From Salvator merianae (taxonomy: Eukaryota > Chordata > Lepidosauria > Squamata > Teiidae), in contig QVOM02000042.1 in the NCBI GenBank assembly GCA_003586115.2, forward strand, positions 75,721,722-75,785,721: 64,000 nucleotides of DNA, read 5' to 3'. A model generated the notes under the pieces. It was given only the letters and a program-made list of their open reading frames with translations. It had not been told where the DNA came from and did no database searches. Below, piece by piece: positions 1 to 10,383 of this stretch (its first letter is position 1; each line of letters begins with the position of its first letter). The position numbers and the translations under genes are program-made.

Positions 1-533
1 TAGGTGTAGTATATCTAAAGAATGGAAGCAACTGGTGTTTACCACCAGAGGCAAATGCCAGCAACCTTCTTAAAGGAGCAGAAAAATTAGCATGCACCTA
101 CACAAATCTAACAGGAAGAGGAACAGCAGTGAAAGGATACACAGAAATACATGCATATGAACCTGGAAGCCACCTTAACAACACATACGTGCGTTTACTT
201 CATGGTGTAGGAACCGCTCTTGGGCACACTGATTGCTGGATCTGCGCTCATGGACCCAGCCATGCAGCTGAGCCTTTCCCCATGAGATCCCACCCCTCAG
301 TGACAAACTGGTGGTCTCCAGAAACAATAGTAAAGGCTTATCATACAGGTTACAAAACTGGATGGGTGGCAGAATGGGACAGCACACGGGCCTCTAAGGC
401 GCAAGGTGCAGTAAACCTTTCGACCATGAGTATTAGCCATGAACGATTTGAAGTCACACCTTATGGTAAAGCAATTATCTGTGTACAAATGGATTATGAC
501 CGGGCAAACACAAATAATATTTGGGTAGGGTAA
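1..533 (+). pseudogene. env: Endogenous retrovirus env, surface-subunit part (5' piece, broken)
   Basis: An open frame runs in from the left edge (codons from base 3) and stops at a TAA at 531-533. The product resembles a retroviral Env surface subunit: it has NxS/T glycosylation sites (for example NAS and NNT) and a CWIC motif encoded at 234-245, of the CXXC type that links SU to TM in gammaretrovirus-like Envs. The frame remains in register with the downstream env piece once the transposon at 554-1736 is discounted, but the stop at 531-533 lies outside that transposon, so the gene carries at least one independent lesion. The true start, gag and pol lie outside the window. Function is lost as it stands. 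Assignment to a retroviral genus is not possible from this fragment. Confidence 0.75.
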
Positions 534-573
534 CAGAAAAATTATGTGTATACTAGGGATGTGCATGAAATTT

Positions 574-610
574 CGAAGCAACGAAATTTCGTACGAATTT
601 CGTTGCTTCG
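574..610. repeat. Subterminal near-perfect palindrome of the hAT-like element
   Basis: A 19-base arm and an 18-base arm meet at a central GTAC and are complementary apart from one missing base. The sequence would form a tight hairpin next to the left TIR. Related CGAAGCAACGAA words recur near the right end at 1670-1690. Confidence 0.8.
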
Positions 611-964
611 CGACATTCGCATCGAATGCAAAGTGCCCTCTCTATCACGAAAGCGAATAGCGAAAGTCGCTGCCATTTTCGTCAATTTTCGTCAATTTTC
701 GTGACCTTCGCCACTCACCGCGAACGGCTATTTTCGTCTCTTTTCGCTGAGAAAACTGCGATGCAACGAAGCTCAGTAGCTTCGTAGCATCAAGCCTCTG
801 CCTCTAGAGGTGGAAATTGTAATGCATCATATTAGGAAAGACAGTATTTTTTTAACTCTTCGCCTGCCTCGCAGCGATCGCACCGCATGAGGATGAGAAA
901 CTCAGATGGCTAGGAGTTAATACAATGTCTTTGATGGTGGTATATAGTTCTGCTTTTTGAAACG

Positions 965-1105
965 GAGGGCAAGACGAGGCGTCATTTTGCTGCTGCTTGG
1001 AAGTAGGGAGGGAGGGCAAGACGATGTGTCATTTCGCTGCTGCTTGGAAGAAGGGAAGGAGGGCAAGACGAGACGTCATTTCGCTGCTGCTCGGAAGTAG
1101 GGGGG
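965..1105. repeat. Three tandem copies of a 47-bp unit inside the hAT-like element
   Basis: Units starting GAGGGCAAGACG begin at 965, 1012 and 1059, exactly 47 bases apart. Each carries a TCATTT(T/C)GCTGCTGCT core followed by GGAAG. The third unit differs by a few bases. Confidence 0.85.
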
Positions 1106-1736
1106 GAGTTATTTCATCCTGCAGCTGCCTCCAGTCTTCTAAATTACGCGCTGAGCTGAAGGCAATTGCTTCGCACGTCACTGACTAAGCCTGCCCGCCT
1201 CGTAGGCGAGGTAATAATTTCTGTGCCCCAAACGATCGGCACGGACGGCAGACAGCGACGAGTCGCGCCGATAAGTTAAAGGGACAGAAGTTAGCGCGCA
1301 TGCGCGCACAGACATGAGCATCGAAAAGGCATCGAAAATGACGAAAAATCAAAGCGAAAAAATTCCTTCGCTTGCTTTCGCTTGCTTTCGATCTGCAGTG
1401 AGGAACCCCAAACATGCCTTCGTTGCTTTGAATCCTGCTACAAACCAGCCGCCGGTAAAAAGTAAGCTCCGTGCAATTTTTACCTTTAACGAAGCAACTC
1501 CTTAAATTAGCAACGTGGACGGTCAAAAATAGAAGGGACAGGGCAGGGAGATATGCGGCGTTTGTTTTTCGCTACTTATTTCATTGATTTTGCACTTCCG
1601 GTTTTTTCGCGAAAATTTTCGCTGCGAAAACGAAAGTCGCCATTTTCACGACTTCCGTTTTCGTGCGAAAACGAAGCAACGAAGCTTCGATGCATTGCGA
1701 AACGAACAGAGAAAATTCCTTTTGTGCACATCCCTA

Positions 1737-2603
1737 GTGTATACGTTTAAGGTCAAAAGGAATAGAACAGGTTTATGGAAAGGAGGACGATGGGAAGGAG
1801 TGGGAGACCAGAAAGTTCTCTTTTCTGATTGGTCGCCTCCTTCAACCGGCTACCGGACCAACAGAGGAAGGCGGCAGATAAATCCTCAAGAACCTCACAT
1901 CACCAATTGGGTAGACTCTGAGGAAAATCGGGTACCTGTTTTCAAAAATCTGTCTTGTGGAAATAACCATTTCCGCATTATAAAACTGGATATGGAACCC
2001 CAACCACTTTACGTGGTGGAGCAAGAAATGTGGCCTGATGTTTTCATATCTCAACCCGCTTGTGAAGAAATAGCTAAATGGTTGTTTGGGGATGGTTCAG
2101 TAAGCAGATATTGGACTCAGCCCTTATATTGGATTGGTCTAAAAATATTTCACAGAAAAGGGTTTTTCAAAGGACTTCCTTTCAGATTTAACTACCCTTC
2201 TCAATTTGTTTTTGAACCATCAGCTCTAAGTATAGAAACAAAAGGAGTCTACTGGTTGTGTGGAGCCTTTGCCTGGAAAGTATTGCCTGAGGAATGGGGA
2301 GGAACATGCACCTTAGGAGGCATTGGCATGGGGGGCACTTTGAGGAAATCAATTCCCAACCCCCGGCATCGGGAGACCCGTGAAATTACAGAGTGGGTCC
2401 AGTTTTGGGTACTCATATCACCCCGGTATGGGGTTCAAGTGGCATTTGCAGAAATACGAAACATCTCAGCCCAAATCGAGGAGCTGGCCAAAGAGACCGC
2501 AAGTGCATTTCGCACAGCAGCCCAAGGTTTGGAAGAACATAGTCGTGTGCTGACTCAGGTCGTCTTGTGCCTTGACTTTATTTTAGCCAAAGAAAGTTGT
2601 TGA
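1737..2603 (+). pseudogene. env: Endogenous retrovirus env, middle part with TM ectodomain
   Basis: This frame continues env from the right-hand target duplication to a TGA at 2601-2603. Recognisable blocks are a W-L-C-G segment (2253-2264) followed by GTCTLGG, a pattern seen at the end of SU in several Envs, and then a heptad-rich stretch ending near 2590 with the LDFILAK motif. That motif resembles the conserved LDxLLA region of retroviral TM ectodomains. No clear furin site is seen between the two. Just after LDFILAK the frame is lost: the next conserved block, a CC pair at 2611-2616, lies in another frame, so a small indel sits between about 2585 and 2602. The gene is not intact. A distant lineage among gamma/epsilon-like Envs is likely but unresolved. 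Confidence 0.78.
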
Positions 2604-2994
2604 CGAAGAATGTTGCACGTATTTAATCCGTCAGCATGCGGATTTGATTGAGCATATACAACGAAATGTGCACATCAATGCCCCTAAAAGTGGGAGCTTT
2701 ACAGACGGCTGGGAGTGGCTCGGAGACATATTCTCCTTCATTCCTATGTGGCCGAGGAAGGTCTTCTTGGGAATAGTAAGTGTGCTTCTGGGAATTGTCG
2801 CTATATACCTTCTAATTAAATGTATGTGTTTCATTGGGCTCCAAGGCCTGCAAAAGAAAAAACCTCCACAAGATACTGTCTTGGTGTTACACCTTATTCC
2901 CCCGGTAAAAATACCCAGGCACGGCTCCGAGGAAACACTTACATGCTCCGAATGCTTAGAGGACACATTCAATGCACTTGATGGTGTAGATTGA
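2602..2994 (+). pseudogene. env: Endogenous retrovirus env, TM C-terminal part with membrane anchor
   Basis: In the frame shifted from the preceding piece, codons start at 2602 and end at a TGA at 2992-2994. A CC pair (2611-2616) fits the CXnCC cluster that bonds TM to SU. A membrane-proximal tryptophan-rich stretch precedes a hydrophobic segment at 2761-2820 rich in Val, Leu and Ile, flanked by a lysine cluster near 2851-2862. The cytoplasmic tail is about 45 residues long. The order matches the C-terminus of a retroviral TM subunit, and the gene end lies only about 25 bases before the LTR, as in simple retroviruses. Confidence 0.75.
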
Positions 2995-3009
2995 AATCTA
3001 GAAGATTTC

Positions 3010-3019
3010 AGAGGAAGGA
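3010..3019 (+). other. Putative polypurine tract of the provirus
   Basis: A short purine run, AGAGGAAGGA, lies directly 5' of the LTR start TGATAAAG at 3021, the position expected for the plus-strand primer in reverse transcription. It is short and lacks a long G run, so this is supported mainly by position. Confidence 0.5.
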
Positions 3020-3344
3020 CTGATAAAGAATAATGGGACTAAATGACTTATTCATAACCTTTCACTGTACACTCAGGCCAAAGGGCCAAAAGGACAAGGC
3101 CAAAAGGACAAGACAAACATACCAAAGGTTAAACTGCGTAGAGTAACAGATTTGTAATGCAGGCAACGCCTAGAGCAAGCAGGGGAAAAGAGGAACTCAA
3201 GATGCTGTGCTATGCTTACGCCAGGAAATCGCAAAAGAGGAAGTTATAAGTAGTAGCTTGATACTCTGCTTATGATCACGAGCTATATGGCAGGCTATAT
3301 TATTATTTGGAAATAATGCTATATTTGGGTGTTAGCTTAAAAGG

Positions 3345-3352
3345 TATAAAAG
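3345..3352 (+). promoter_or_regulatory. LTR TATA box
   Basis: TATAAAAG lies 126 bases before the LTR end and about 80 bases before the polyadenylation signal. This is consistent with the U3 core promoter. Confidence 0.65.
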
Positions 3353-3427
3353 CTTGTATAACTATTGATCGGGATGGTCATTCTTTGACTGGCCATCCAT
3401 GCATGCATGTTGTCTCTTTGTGTACTC

Positions 3428-3433
3428 AATAAA
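3428..3433 (+). promoter_or_regulatory. LTR polyadenylation signal
   Basis: AATAAA lies 44 bases before the LTR 3' end and downstream of the TATA box. It is the expected R-region cleavage signal. Confidence 0.65.
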
Positions 3434-3589
3434 TGATTTTCTCTCTGCAGCCGGCTGTCTAGAGATTTTCTTTAACAGAATTCCAGGAGATTTCTTTTTA
3501 AAATTGAAGGTAAAACTTGTGTGTAGCTAAGGCCTTATTTTTCACATTGTGCTTTTTGCATATAAATAAGGTGACAGTATATATATATA

Positions 3590-4860
3590 TGCACTTTTTT
3601 TCTCAGTCTTGAACCACTGGGTTGTTCCATATTCAGTCTATTCAATTGCATCTGGATCAGAGCATAGAGACTGTAGAAGACCAATAAGGTGACCTTGTAT
3701 CCCCATTTCTTCAAAGACTAACCTCAGTTTGTTGTGATCTGCACAATTTAGTATAGTTGATAAAGCAGAAATGAATGTTTTTCTGGAACTCCATATTTTT
3801 TTCTATTATTCAATTTGATATCTGGTAACCTGTATCCCCAGTCTGGCATTTCAAAGTCCATACATTGCTGAAGTCTAGCTTGCAAGATCCTGAACACTAT
3901 CTTGCTGGCATGTGAAATAAATGGAATTGTGTGATTATCTGACCACTTTTTGGAACTATCCTGTTTGTATACTAGAAAACAGATTGACTTTTTCCAATCC
4001 AGTGGTCACTGTTGTGTTTTCCAGATTAGGTGACATATTGTATGTAACATTTTGCCTGCACCCTCCTGGATGTTTTAAAACAATTTAGCTGGAATTCCAT
4101 CTTCCCTTTTGGCTTTGTTATTCACAGTGCTTCCTAGAGCCCATTTGAGTTTACTCTGGCTCTAGATCAGTTATTGCACTATTGTATGCATCAGTGATGC
4201 TAGGGTCTCTTCTGTGTATTCCTGTCATCTCTTTTTAATGTCTCATGTTCTGTTGTGTCTTTTACCATAAACATTTTTTATAGAGAGTTCTTTTCAGTTC
4301 ACCAATCTTTTTGAATAGAGCTCTTGCCTTTCTTGGTCAATAGTTCTCTTGTTGCCAGCTTCAGCAATCCAGTCACCTATGATGAATAGGACGTGTCTTT
4401 TTTGGTGTGACAGGGAGAAACTCCTACAAAGTTGCATGGAATCGTTCAGCTTTGGTCTCTTTGGCAACTGTAGTTAGAATGTAGAGTTAGATCACTGTAT
4501 TATTAAATGAGTTGTCTTGGATTCAGATTGAAGTCATTAGGTCACCTTTTAGAGATGTAACTGAGCACCAGTTTTACCCTTTTACTGATAATTAGGGCTA
4601 CTCTATTTCTTCAGTAATTTTCATGTCCACAGTAGTTCTGGTAATCATTTGATGTGAAGTGGCCCATTCCAGTCCTTTTCAATTCACTGATTCCAGAGAT
4701 GCCAACTTTTAGTATTAATATCTCTGCTTTAACCACATCAAATTTATCTTGCTCCATGACACTCACATTCCATATTACAACAGTAAATAGTTATCCATAA
4801 CAGCAAATGTTTCCTTTGTCTCCAGGACACCAGCAACTAGATGTCCTCTTGGCTTGTTTG
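3590..4860 (-). pseudogene. BovB-type RTE LINE remnant, antisense
   Basis: Read on the minus strand, the stretch resembles the BovB/RTE ORF2. An endonuclease-like part at about 4750-4450 matches the family's ELKWTGMG and NGVA regions. The RT part at about 3960-3600 includes words such as GTTCCAGAAAAACA and GATCACAACAAACTG that match BovB RT. The body is riddled with stops and indels and lacks the middle of the ORF. It also ends within RT near 3590 with no 3' tail. LINEs usually truncate at the 5' end, so the missing 3' end points to later loss or rearrangement. It is clearly older than the plus-strand BovB at 17.5-21.8 kb. Confidence 0.75.
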
Positions 4861-5213
4861 CACTTTAGTGCTAGTGAATATGGAGATGCTCACTAGGACA
4901 GTGTGTCCGCATTTCACTGATTTTCCCAGTCGCTACTAGCTGTGGACAACAGAATTGTAGTCCACAGCTGTACCAGGAGCAGCTGAACTGCTCCCAGTAC
5001 GCAGCGTTTGCACCTAATTTCTGGTGCGAACGCTGCAGGCTGTGGCACAGCTGTGGCTGCACAGTCACATGCCATGTTACCGGTTGCCATGGCAGCAGCT
5101 GGACATTTCTGTGGCTGCTGTCATGGCAGGCAGGCAACATTCACACTAGAAGCCCATTTCCAGGCTGTTCTGGCCCTTGCAGTGCAACACAGGGACTGTT
5201 CCATCTTGGAATG
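4858..5213 (-). mobile_element. MITE, family A (ends like GGGCCTGTTCACACTT), reverse copy
   Basis: This stretch shares blocks with at least six other places in the window. Shared parts are a TGTGGA-CACA-TGTGCTCCACAG palindromic core, TTGCCATGGCAGCAGCTGG, and TGTCATGGCAGGC. Here they occur in reverse order and orientation. No ORF is present. I infer a hAT-like MITE from related copies with TIR-like ends. Confidence 0.55.
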
Positions 5214-6008
5214 TTCAGACCATGCATGCTCAGCCACAATACTGAACTGTTATATTGGTTGAGTCTTAGATTGATTGAAAAAGGTCTTGATGGTTGCAAA
5301 AACACCAACCAAAAACTGGGGGGAAAGATTCAGCAAAGGTTGAGGGCTAATGAATTCATTACACTAGAAGCAGCCCTTGGGGATTTAAAATACATACTAT
5401 GACAATTTATTTATTGAAATCTCAAAGTAGTTCACAAATGCATTTGAAAACAAAGATAAAGTTGGTAGTAGCTCAATGGGATAAATCCTCACAATCTGGA
5501 TGAGAGAGGAAGCAGTAGCACTGAAAGTAGATTCTAAATTTTCTCTCCTATACTATTACTTAAAAAAAAACTCCTGCAGTCTGAAATGATTGTTCTACCA
5601 CCTTACTCTGTTTTATTTGTTGATTAGTGACTGTGATAATCTTACTTTCTGGTACAGAGTGAGACAAAATTTCTTGAAAAAGCAAAAATTATTTACTCCT
5701 ACTGAAAAGATAAATACTATTGAATGTAATAATTTATCATTGGGCTGCAAAGGGCTGTGTAAAAAAGACATCTGGTCTTTATTTTGACACTGGGTAATGA
5801 AAAATGTTTGATAGCCTTGTTCTGTATGTCAGATACAAAGAAGATTTAAGACTACAGTACAGAAAACACTAACAAAGATGCATTACATATTTTCTCCTTA
5901 TTCTTTTTCCAATCTGTCTACAAGCTGCCTCTGGTGTATTCCCTCACAGCTCTAGAAATAGGATTGCCTTACAGAGCAACCAACCATATTCCTTGATGTC
6001 TGAGGCTG
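5214..6008. other. No gene; LINE tail remnant at about 5400-5450
   Basis: TTTATTTATTG followed by TCTCAAAGTAGTTCACAA near 5408-5441 resembles an antisense L2-type LINE 3' tail. The rest is AT-rich sequence with no recognisable ORF or repeat. Confidence 0.4.
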
Positions 6009-6224
6009 TGTTCACATATAGTAAAAAAAAAATCTCAATGGAGCCATAGAGACAGTAATGTGTGGCTCTTGTGTTCCCATCCCCTCTCTAATCCACCTTT
6101 TCTAGCCTAATATATTCATGAAGGGGGGAGTGGCAGACTGGCATGAATCCACCTGCGAAACAGTTCTAAGCTATCTCCAAGCCATCTCAGGGGGGCTTTT
6201 ATTTAACTGTGTGTGAATGCAGCC
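6009..6224. mobile_element. MITE, family B (~215 bp, ends GGCTGYRTTCACA)
   Basis: The left end GGCTGTGTTCACATA and right end GTGTGAATGCAGCC are inverted repeats. The interior word CCACCTTTTCTAG, followed by a TTCATGA-GGGGG run, recurs in five other copies in the window. It is non-coding. The target duplication is not clear. Confidence 0.65.
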
Positions 6225-6481
6225 TTAGATGAAGGCCTGCTAGCTGTTTGGAAGGCATGTAACAGTGGCACAGGAGCATGATAAAACATGAGTGTATTAA
6301 ATAGTGTTAAATAATGTGTATAGCGGAGATTAATGTGGGGGTTTTCACTGACATCACACTCTGTGATGGATGGGTTCAGCACCCCTATAAACAAAGTTTG
6401 ACAAATAAATAAATAAATAGGAAATAGTTTGCCTCCAGACAGCAAGAGTAAAATGTGACAGTTTGTTTCCATCTTGCTAAA
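6225..6481. repeat. Short spacer ending in an (AAAT)n tail
   Basis: An AAATAAATAAATAAAT run at about 6402-6419 looks like the tail of an old LINE whose body (6230-6400) I cannot classify. Confidence 0.35.
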
Positions 6482-8269
6482 TCATGCCAAAGAAAACAAG
6501 GGCAATTGCCTTGTAATATCTGCTGTGATGAATTTGCATGGTGCTCAGGTTTGTGGAGGATTGGATGTCACAGTTGAGCATAATCCAGAGGAAGTGTTCA
6601 GAGAACTGTCTGGTCCAGTTACTTTGGATCAGTTTCAGTTATTGCAGCCTGAGCATGTGGACAAGCTGCTTGCTAGGGTTCAACCTACTACATGCCCTCT
6701 AGATCCTTGCCCTTCTTGGTTGATAAAAGCTAGCAAGGAGTGTATGACCAGGTGGGTTCAGGGAGTAGTAAATGCCTCCTTGAGAGATGGGATGGTTCCA
6801 CTGGCTCTTAAAGAGGCAGTGGTATGTCCCTCCTCAAGAAGTCCTCCGTGGATCCAGACGATTTAAACAACTATTGCCTGGTGGCCCACATACCATTTTT
6901 GAGCAAGGTGTTAGAGAGTGCCACAGCAGTTCAATTACATGCATGCTTGGAAGAAGCTGATTATCTGACCCATTTCAATCTGGTTTCAGGTCTGGTTATG
7001 GCACAGAAACCATCTTGGTAGCCCTACTTGATGACCTTATCCAGGAGAAAGAAAAGGGGAATGCATCTCTATGGTTCTCCTGGATCTCTCGGCAGCTTTT
7101 GACACATTGATCATGATATCCTTCTGGAGAGACTACACAGTTTAGGAGTTGGAGGTACTGTGTTACAGTGGTTCCTCTCCTATCTCCGAGGCCGATTCCA
7201 GAAGGTAGTTGTGGGAGATTCCTGCTCATCATCCTGGGAACTCAGGTGTGGGGTTGAACTTATCTCCCATACTTTTCAATATCTATCTGAAGCCACTGGG
7301 GGAGGTCATCAAGAGATTTGGAGTGAGATATCATTAATATGCAGATGACACCCAGCTCTATATATCTGTGCTATCTGAATCAGGACAGGTGGTTGAAGTG
7401 CTGGACAGGTGCCTGGATGCATTAATGGGCTCAGTGAGGGCCAATAAATTGAAGCTGAATCCAGACAAGATGAAGGTCCTGTGTGTCACAGGGTCATGGG
7501 TCCATGAAGTTGGAAGGCATATGGCCCTTGATGTCATTGTTTGCCCTGGAAAGGACAGGTGTGTAATCTGGGTTTACTCTTGGATTCTACACTTACACGT
7601 GAAACTCAGGTGGAGGCGGTGGCCAAGAATGCATACCTCCAACTACGGCTGGTTCTCTGGGTAGAGATGATCTGGCCACAGTAATCCATGCTTTGGTAAC
7701 TTCCAGATTGGATTACTGTAACGTGCTTTACATGGGGTTGCCCTTGAAGATGGTTCGGAAGCTGCAACTGGTGCAGAATGCAGCAGCAAGATTGCTGACT
7801 AGAATGACTGGCCGGATGCATATCATGCCAGTCTTAAAAGAGCTGCACTGACTGCTAATTCGCTGCTGAGTCCAATTCAACCTATAAGGCCCTAAATGGC
7901 TTGGGCCCCAAATACCTAAAGGAGTGTCTTCTTCCATATCAACCTGCCCATGCCTTAAGATCTGCAGATGAGGTCCTCCTGGATGTAGCTAAAGGAGTGG
8001 GCACCCAGGATAGGGCCTTTTCAGTGGTGGCTCCCAGACTGTGGAACACTCTTCCCCATGAGGTGTGTCAAGCTTCTTCACTTTACATCTTTAGGAGAGC
8101 AGTAAAGATGCACCTATTTACCCCTGCCTTTGGCTAAAGATACAACTTTCCCTACCTGCTTTCAGGCTACTGCTTTATTGCATGCCTTTTATGTTTGTTT
8201 GTTTGTTTTTTTTTAATTGTTGTAACCCACCCTGAGACCTTCAGGTATAGGGTGGGATAAAAATGCAAA

Positions 8270-8300
<31 letters not shown>

Positions 8301-8302
8301 AT
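6482..8302 (+). pseudogene. L2 LINE, 5'-truncated, reverse transcriptase and 3' end
   Basis: The three frames together read through an L2-type reverse transcriptase. A PSWLIK block encoded near 6710-6730 is followed by ADYLTHF, a FDT-DHDILLERLHSLGVGG region at 7095-7150, and WFLSYLRGRFQKVVVGDS (7170-7230). An intact YADDTQLYIS catalytic box is encoded from 7338. The C-terminal part reads SRLDYCN, NAAARLL, YKALNGLGPKYL and RLWNTLP (7690-8060). The 3' end has CACCCTGAGACCTTCAGGTA and a (AAAT)n tail at 8266-8302, typical of L2. Stops and frameshifts break the ORF many times, for example near 6840, 7010, 7100 and 7260. The endonuclease is missing, consistent with 5' truncation during target-primed reverse transcription. 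Confidence 0.88.
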
Positions 8303-8727
8303 ATTTCCTCTTGCTGTCCTTTCCAGGCAGCAGGGCAACATTGTGGGGCAAGTATGGGGCACTTGTCCATCTCCATGCTTGCTCCATGCAACAGTTAGGC
8401 AGCTACTTCTCGGTATTTCAATGGCACGAAATATCTAGAAGTGTCTGTGTTGACTCACACACGTATGTGGCGGTCAGTTCAGCCTTGCAGATGTGTGGGG
8501 ACATTTTCTTCAGGAAGGAACCCATAAGCCAGGTTTCCAGACAGATAGGCTATATCAATATTCTGGGAAAATCCATGTTGAGAGTTGGGTTATCTTGGAA
8601 CAGGGATACCATGGGATTTCATCCCTATATTGCAGACATGTGTGGCAATCCCAACATAGCCATGATATAATCACATGTTTTAACCCCTATTTGGATGCAG
8701 CCTTAGTTGATCTAGAGTTCACTCCAA
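8303..8727. other. Unclassified repeat-like spacer
   Basis: No gene is seen. The wording GTGGCAATCCCAACATAG near 8640 has a weak counterpart at 39450 (GTGGCAATCCCACCACAG), so an old unclassified MITE may be present. Confidence 0.3.
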
Positions 8728-10078
8728 GGGCACGGTCAGCATTTAATCTGTCTTCTGACTGTTCTGACAAAATATTGCTTTTCTGTTCCTTTTCTGGACT
8801 AAATTACCCAAATTAGGGCTATTTTGCATTCAGATTAAGTGAGTTCTCAGCCCATTTCAGATTATTAGCCCATTTTATTTTGCAAAGTGAAAACGATTTG
8901 GGAAGGGAACAGTATGTTTTTAGTGTGCAGAGGGAGGGTTCCCATTTCTTCCCATCCAATTACAGACTTTGTTGTGGATGTTGTACTCAGGAGGGTGAGA
9001 ATGTCACTATTGGGGTGGGAAGAGAGCACAACACCTGACATATATTTCCTGACTTCTGCTGCATTGTCCATTTTCACACCTTCAAACTGTTTGTTTTTTT
9101 AACAAAAGAGAAGATGCAGTGGAAGTTATGCTTCATTTGCTGTGGGCAACACCCTTTCCCACAGTTGGCTGGGCATGCCTCCTCCTTTCTCTCCCATCCC
9201 TACAAGGAGAAGGACACAATGTTTCTTCCCTTTTCCTTTGACAGTGCAAAACAGAAACAATGTTTCCTTTCATTAAAACTGGACTTTTGCATAAAACCGG
9301 CACTATGCTTCAGCAGCTCTAGGACAAACAACACAGTACAGCCTATTAGTCTTCTTTGAGAATATCAAGGGTGGGGGTGCATGCTGGTTGGTGAGCTGTC
9401 CTGTTCCCTTATAACAACAATAACCCATGCCACCATCAATTTTGCCATTCGCACCGCACAATTTCATTATGGGACACATGCTACCATGGATGTCTGGAGG
9501 GAAGGGGGTGGTGGAATCCATTTGCTGACCATTAACTTCACTATCATGAATATTGATCCCCTCATGAATTTCCCCCTTTTCACTGACCTCTCCCCCATTG
9601 CACACTGCTTTGAAATTGCACAATTGCACAAAACTGCAATTATACAGGAGAAGAAATTGAGACCTGACCTTGAAGAAACTTTACTGTATGGTAGATGTGG
9701 ACCTGAAGTTGTGCTTGGGTAGCTGCAAGCTGAAGGGGGAGAAGGAGAAAACAGTAAATGACCAGTATCACTGTCAAGGGAATCCATGTTCTGATGTGGC
9801 AACAAGGAAATACAGTGGGTGGAGTTTGACTTTCTCATCCCTGTGAAGTCAAGATTTGAATGCTGGGACTGCATCCAATCACTGATCACACAGGGAGGGG
9901 AAGGGCTGAGAAACAAAGGTACAGTTTCCTCATACTGAGCATGGAACAAATGAAGACTGTGAATGAGCAAGTCAGAATTGAGTCCAGGTTATAATACAAA
10001 TGTGTGAATGACCAGAACATGTACTCAATCCTTGTTCCTCTCCAATACAGTTTATTTCTACGTTGTTTGTCAATGCCC
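8728..10078 (-). mobile_element. Element family D (TIR like GACCGCGTTCCGACAT), old reverse copy
   Basis: In reverse complement this stretch aligns along its length with 44881-46088. Shared landmarks are TTTCTGGACTAAATT, TGAGTTCTCA, a GTGCAGAGGGAGGG block at 8925, CAATTGCACAA at 9620, TTCATGTTCTGA... near 9785 and ATTGAGTC near 9975. It is heavily diverged and most CpGs have decayed to TG/CA. It is non-coding. Confidence 0.65.
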
Positions 10079-10383
10079 CAAGAAATCTAAAACCTGGGAC
10101 TCCTGAGCTGAATGCCAAACAATGTTCTAAGTCTGCTATCTGTTTCACATGTTACATTGCTAACTGTAGATTGCATATTTGCAATTTTAAGCAACTAAGT
10201 TGCCATGTTTAGATTGTGAGAGCAAACATATTCACATAAGAAGGAAGAGGTGGGGGAGAAGAACGAGGTCATAGATTTGTGTAACATTTGTGCTTGCTAA
10301 ATTAGAAATAGTGACATCTTAAATTGAAAACAACAACAACAGCAAAAACTTTTCACCATGATAGAAAAGACTGTGTGATTCTG
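10079..10383. other. No feature recognised
   Basis: AT-rich single-copy-looking DNA with a small (CAA)n run at about 10330-10345. Confidence 0.4.

Larger units (their letters stand above)
554..1736. mobile_element. hAT-like non-autonomous DNA transposon (1183 bp) inserted in env
   Basis: The termini are inverted repeats starting TAGGGATGTGCA (554-565, and its complement at 1725-1736). They are flanked by a perfect 8-bp direct repeat GTGTATAC at 546-553 and 1737-1744. An 8-bp duplication with short TIRs is the hallmark of hAT elements. The interior is CpG-bearing, filled with TTTTCG/CGAAAA motifs near both ends (possible transposase-binding repeats), and has no transposase ORF, so it would depend on a transposase in trans. 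Retained CpGs suggest it is fairly young compared with other repeats here. Confidence 0.88.
3021..3477 (+). mobile_element. 3' LTR of the endogenous retrovirus (457 bp)
   Basis: The element begins TGATAAAGAA and ends TTCTTTAACA, an imperfect terminal inverted repeat with TG...CA ends. Inside are a TATA box at 3345-3352 and an AATAAA at 3428-3433, in the order expected for U3-R-U5. U3 holds a short direct repeat, CCAAAAGGACAAG, near 3088-3112. The 5' LTR is outside the window, so the age from LTR divergence cannot be read here. The host flank starts at 3478. Confidence 0.83.

Noticed and set aside
9381..9970. Frames of 113 and 167 codons on opposite strands
   Set aside because: They lie inside the decayed family D element, and the better preserved copy at 44881 shows no matching open frame.
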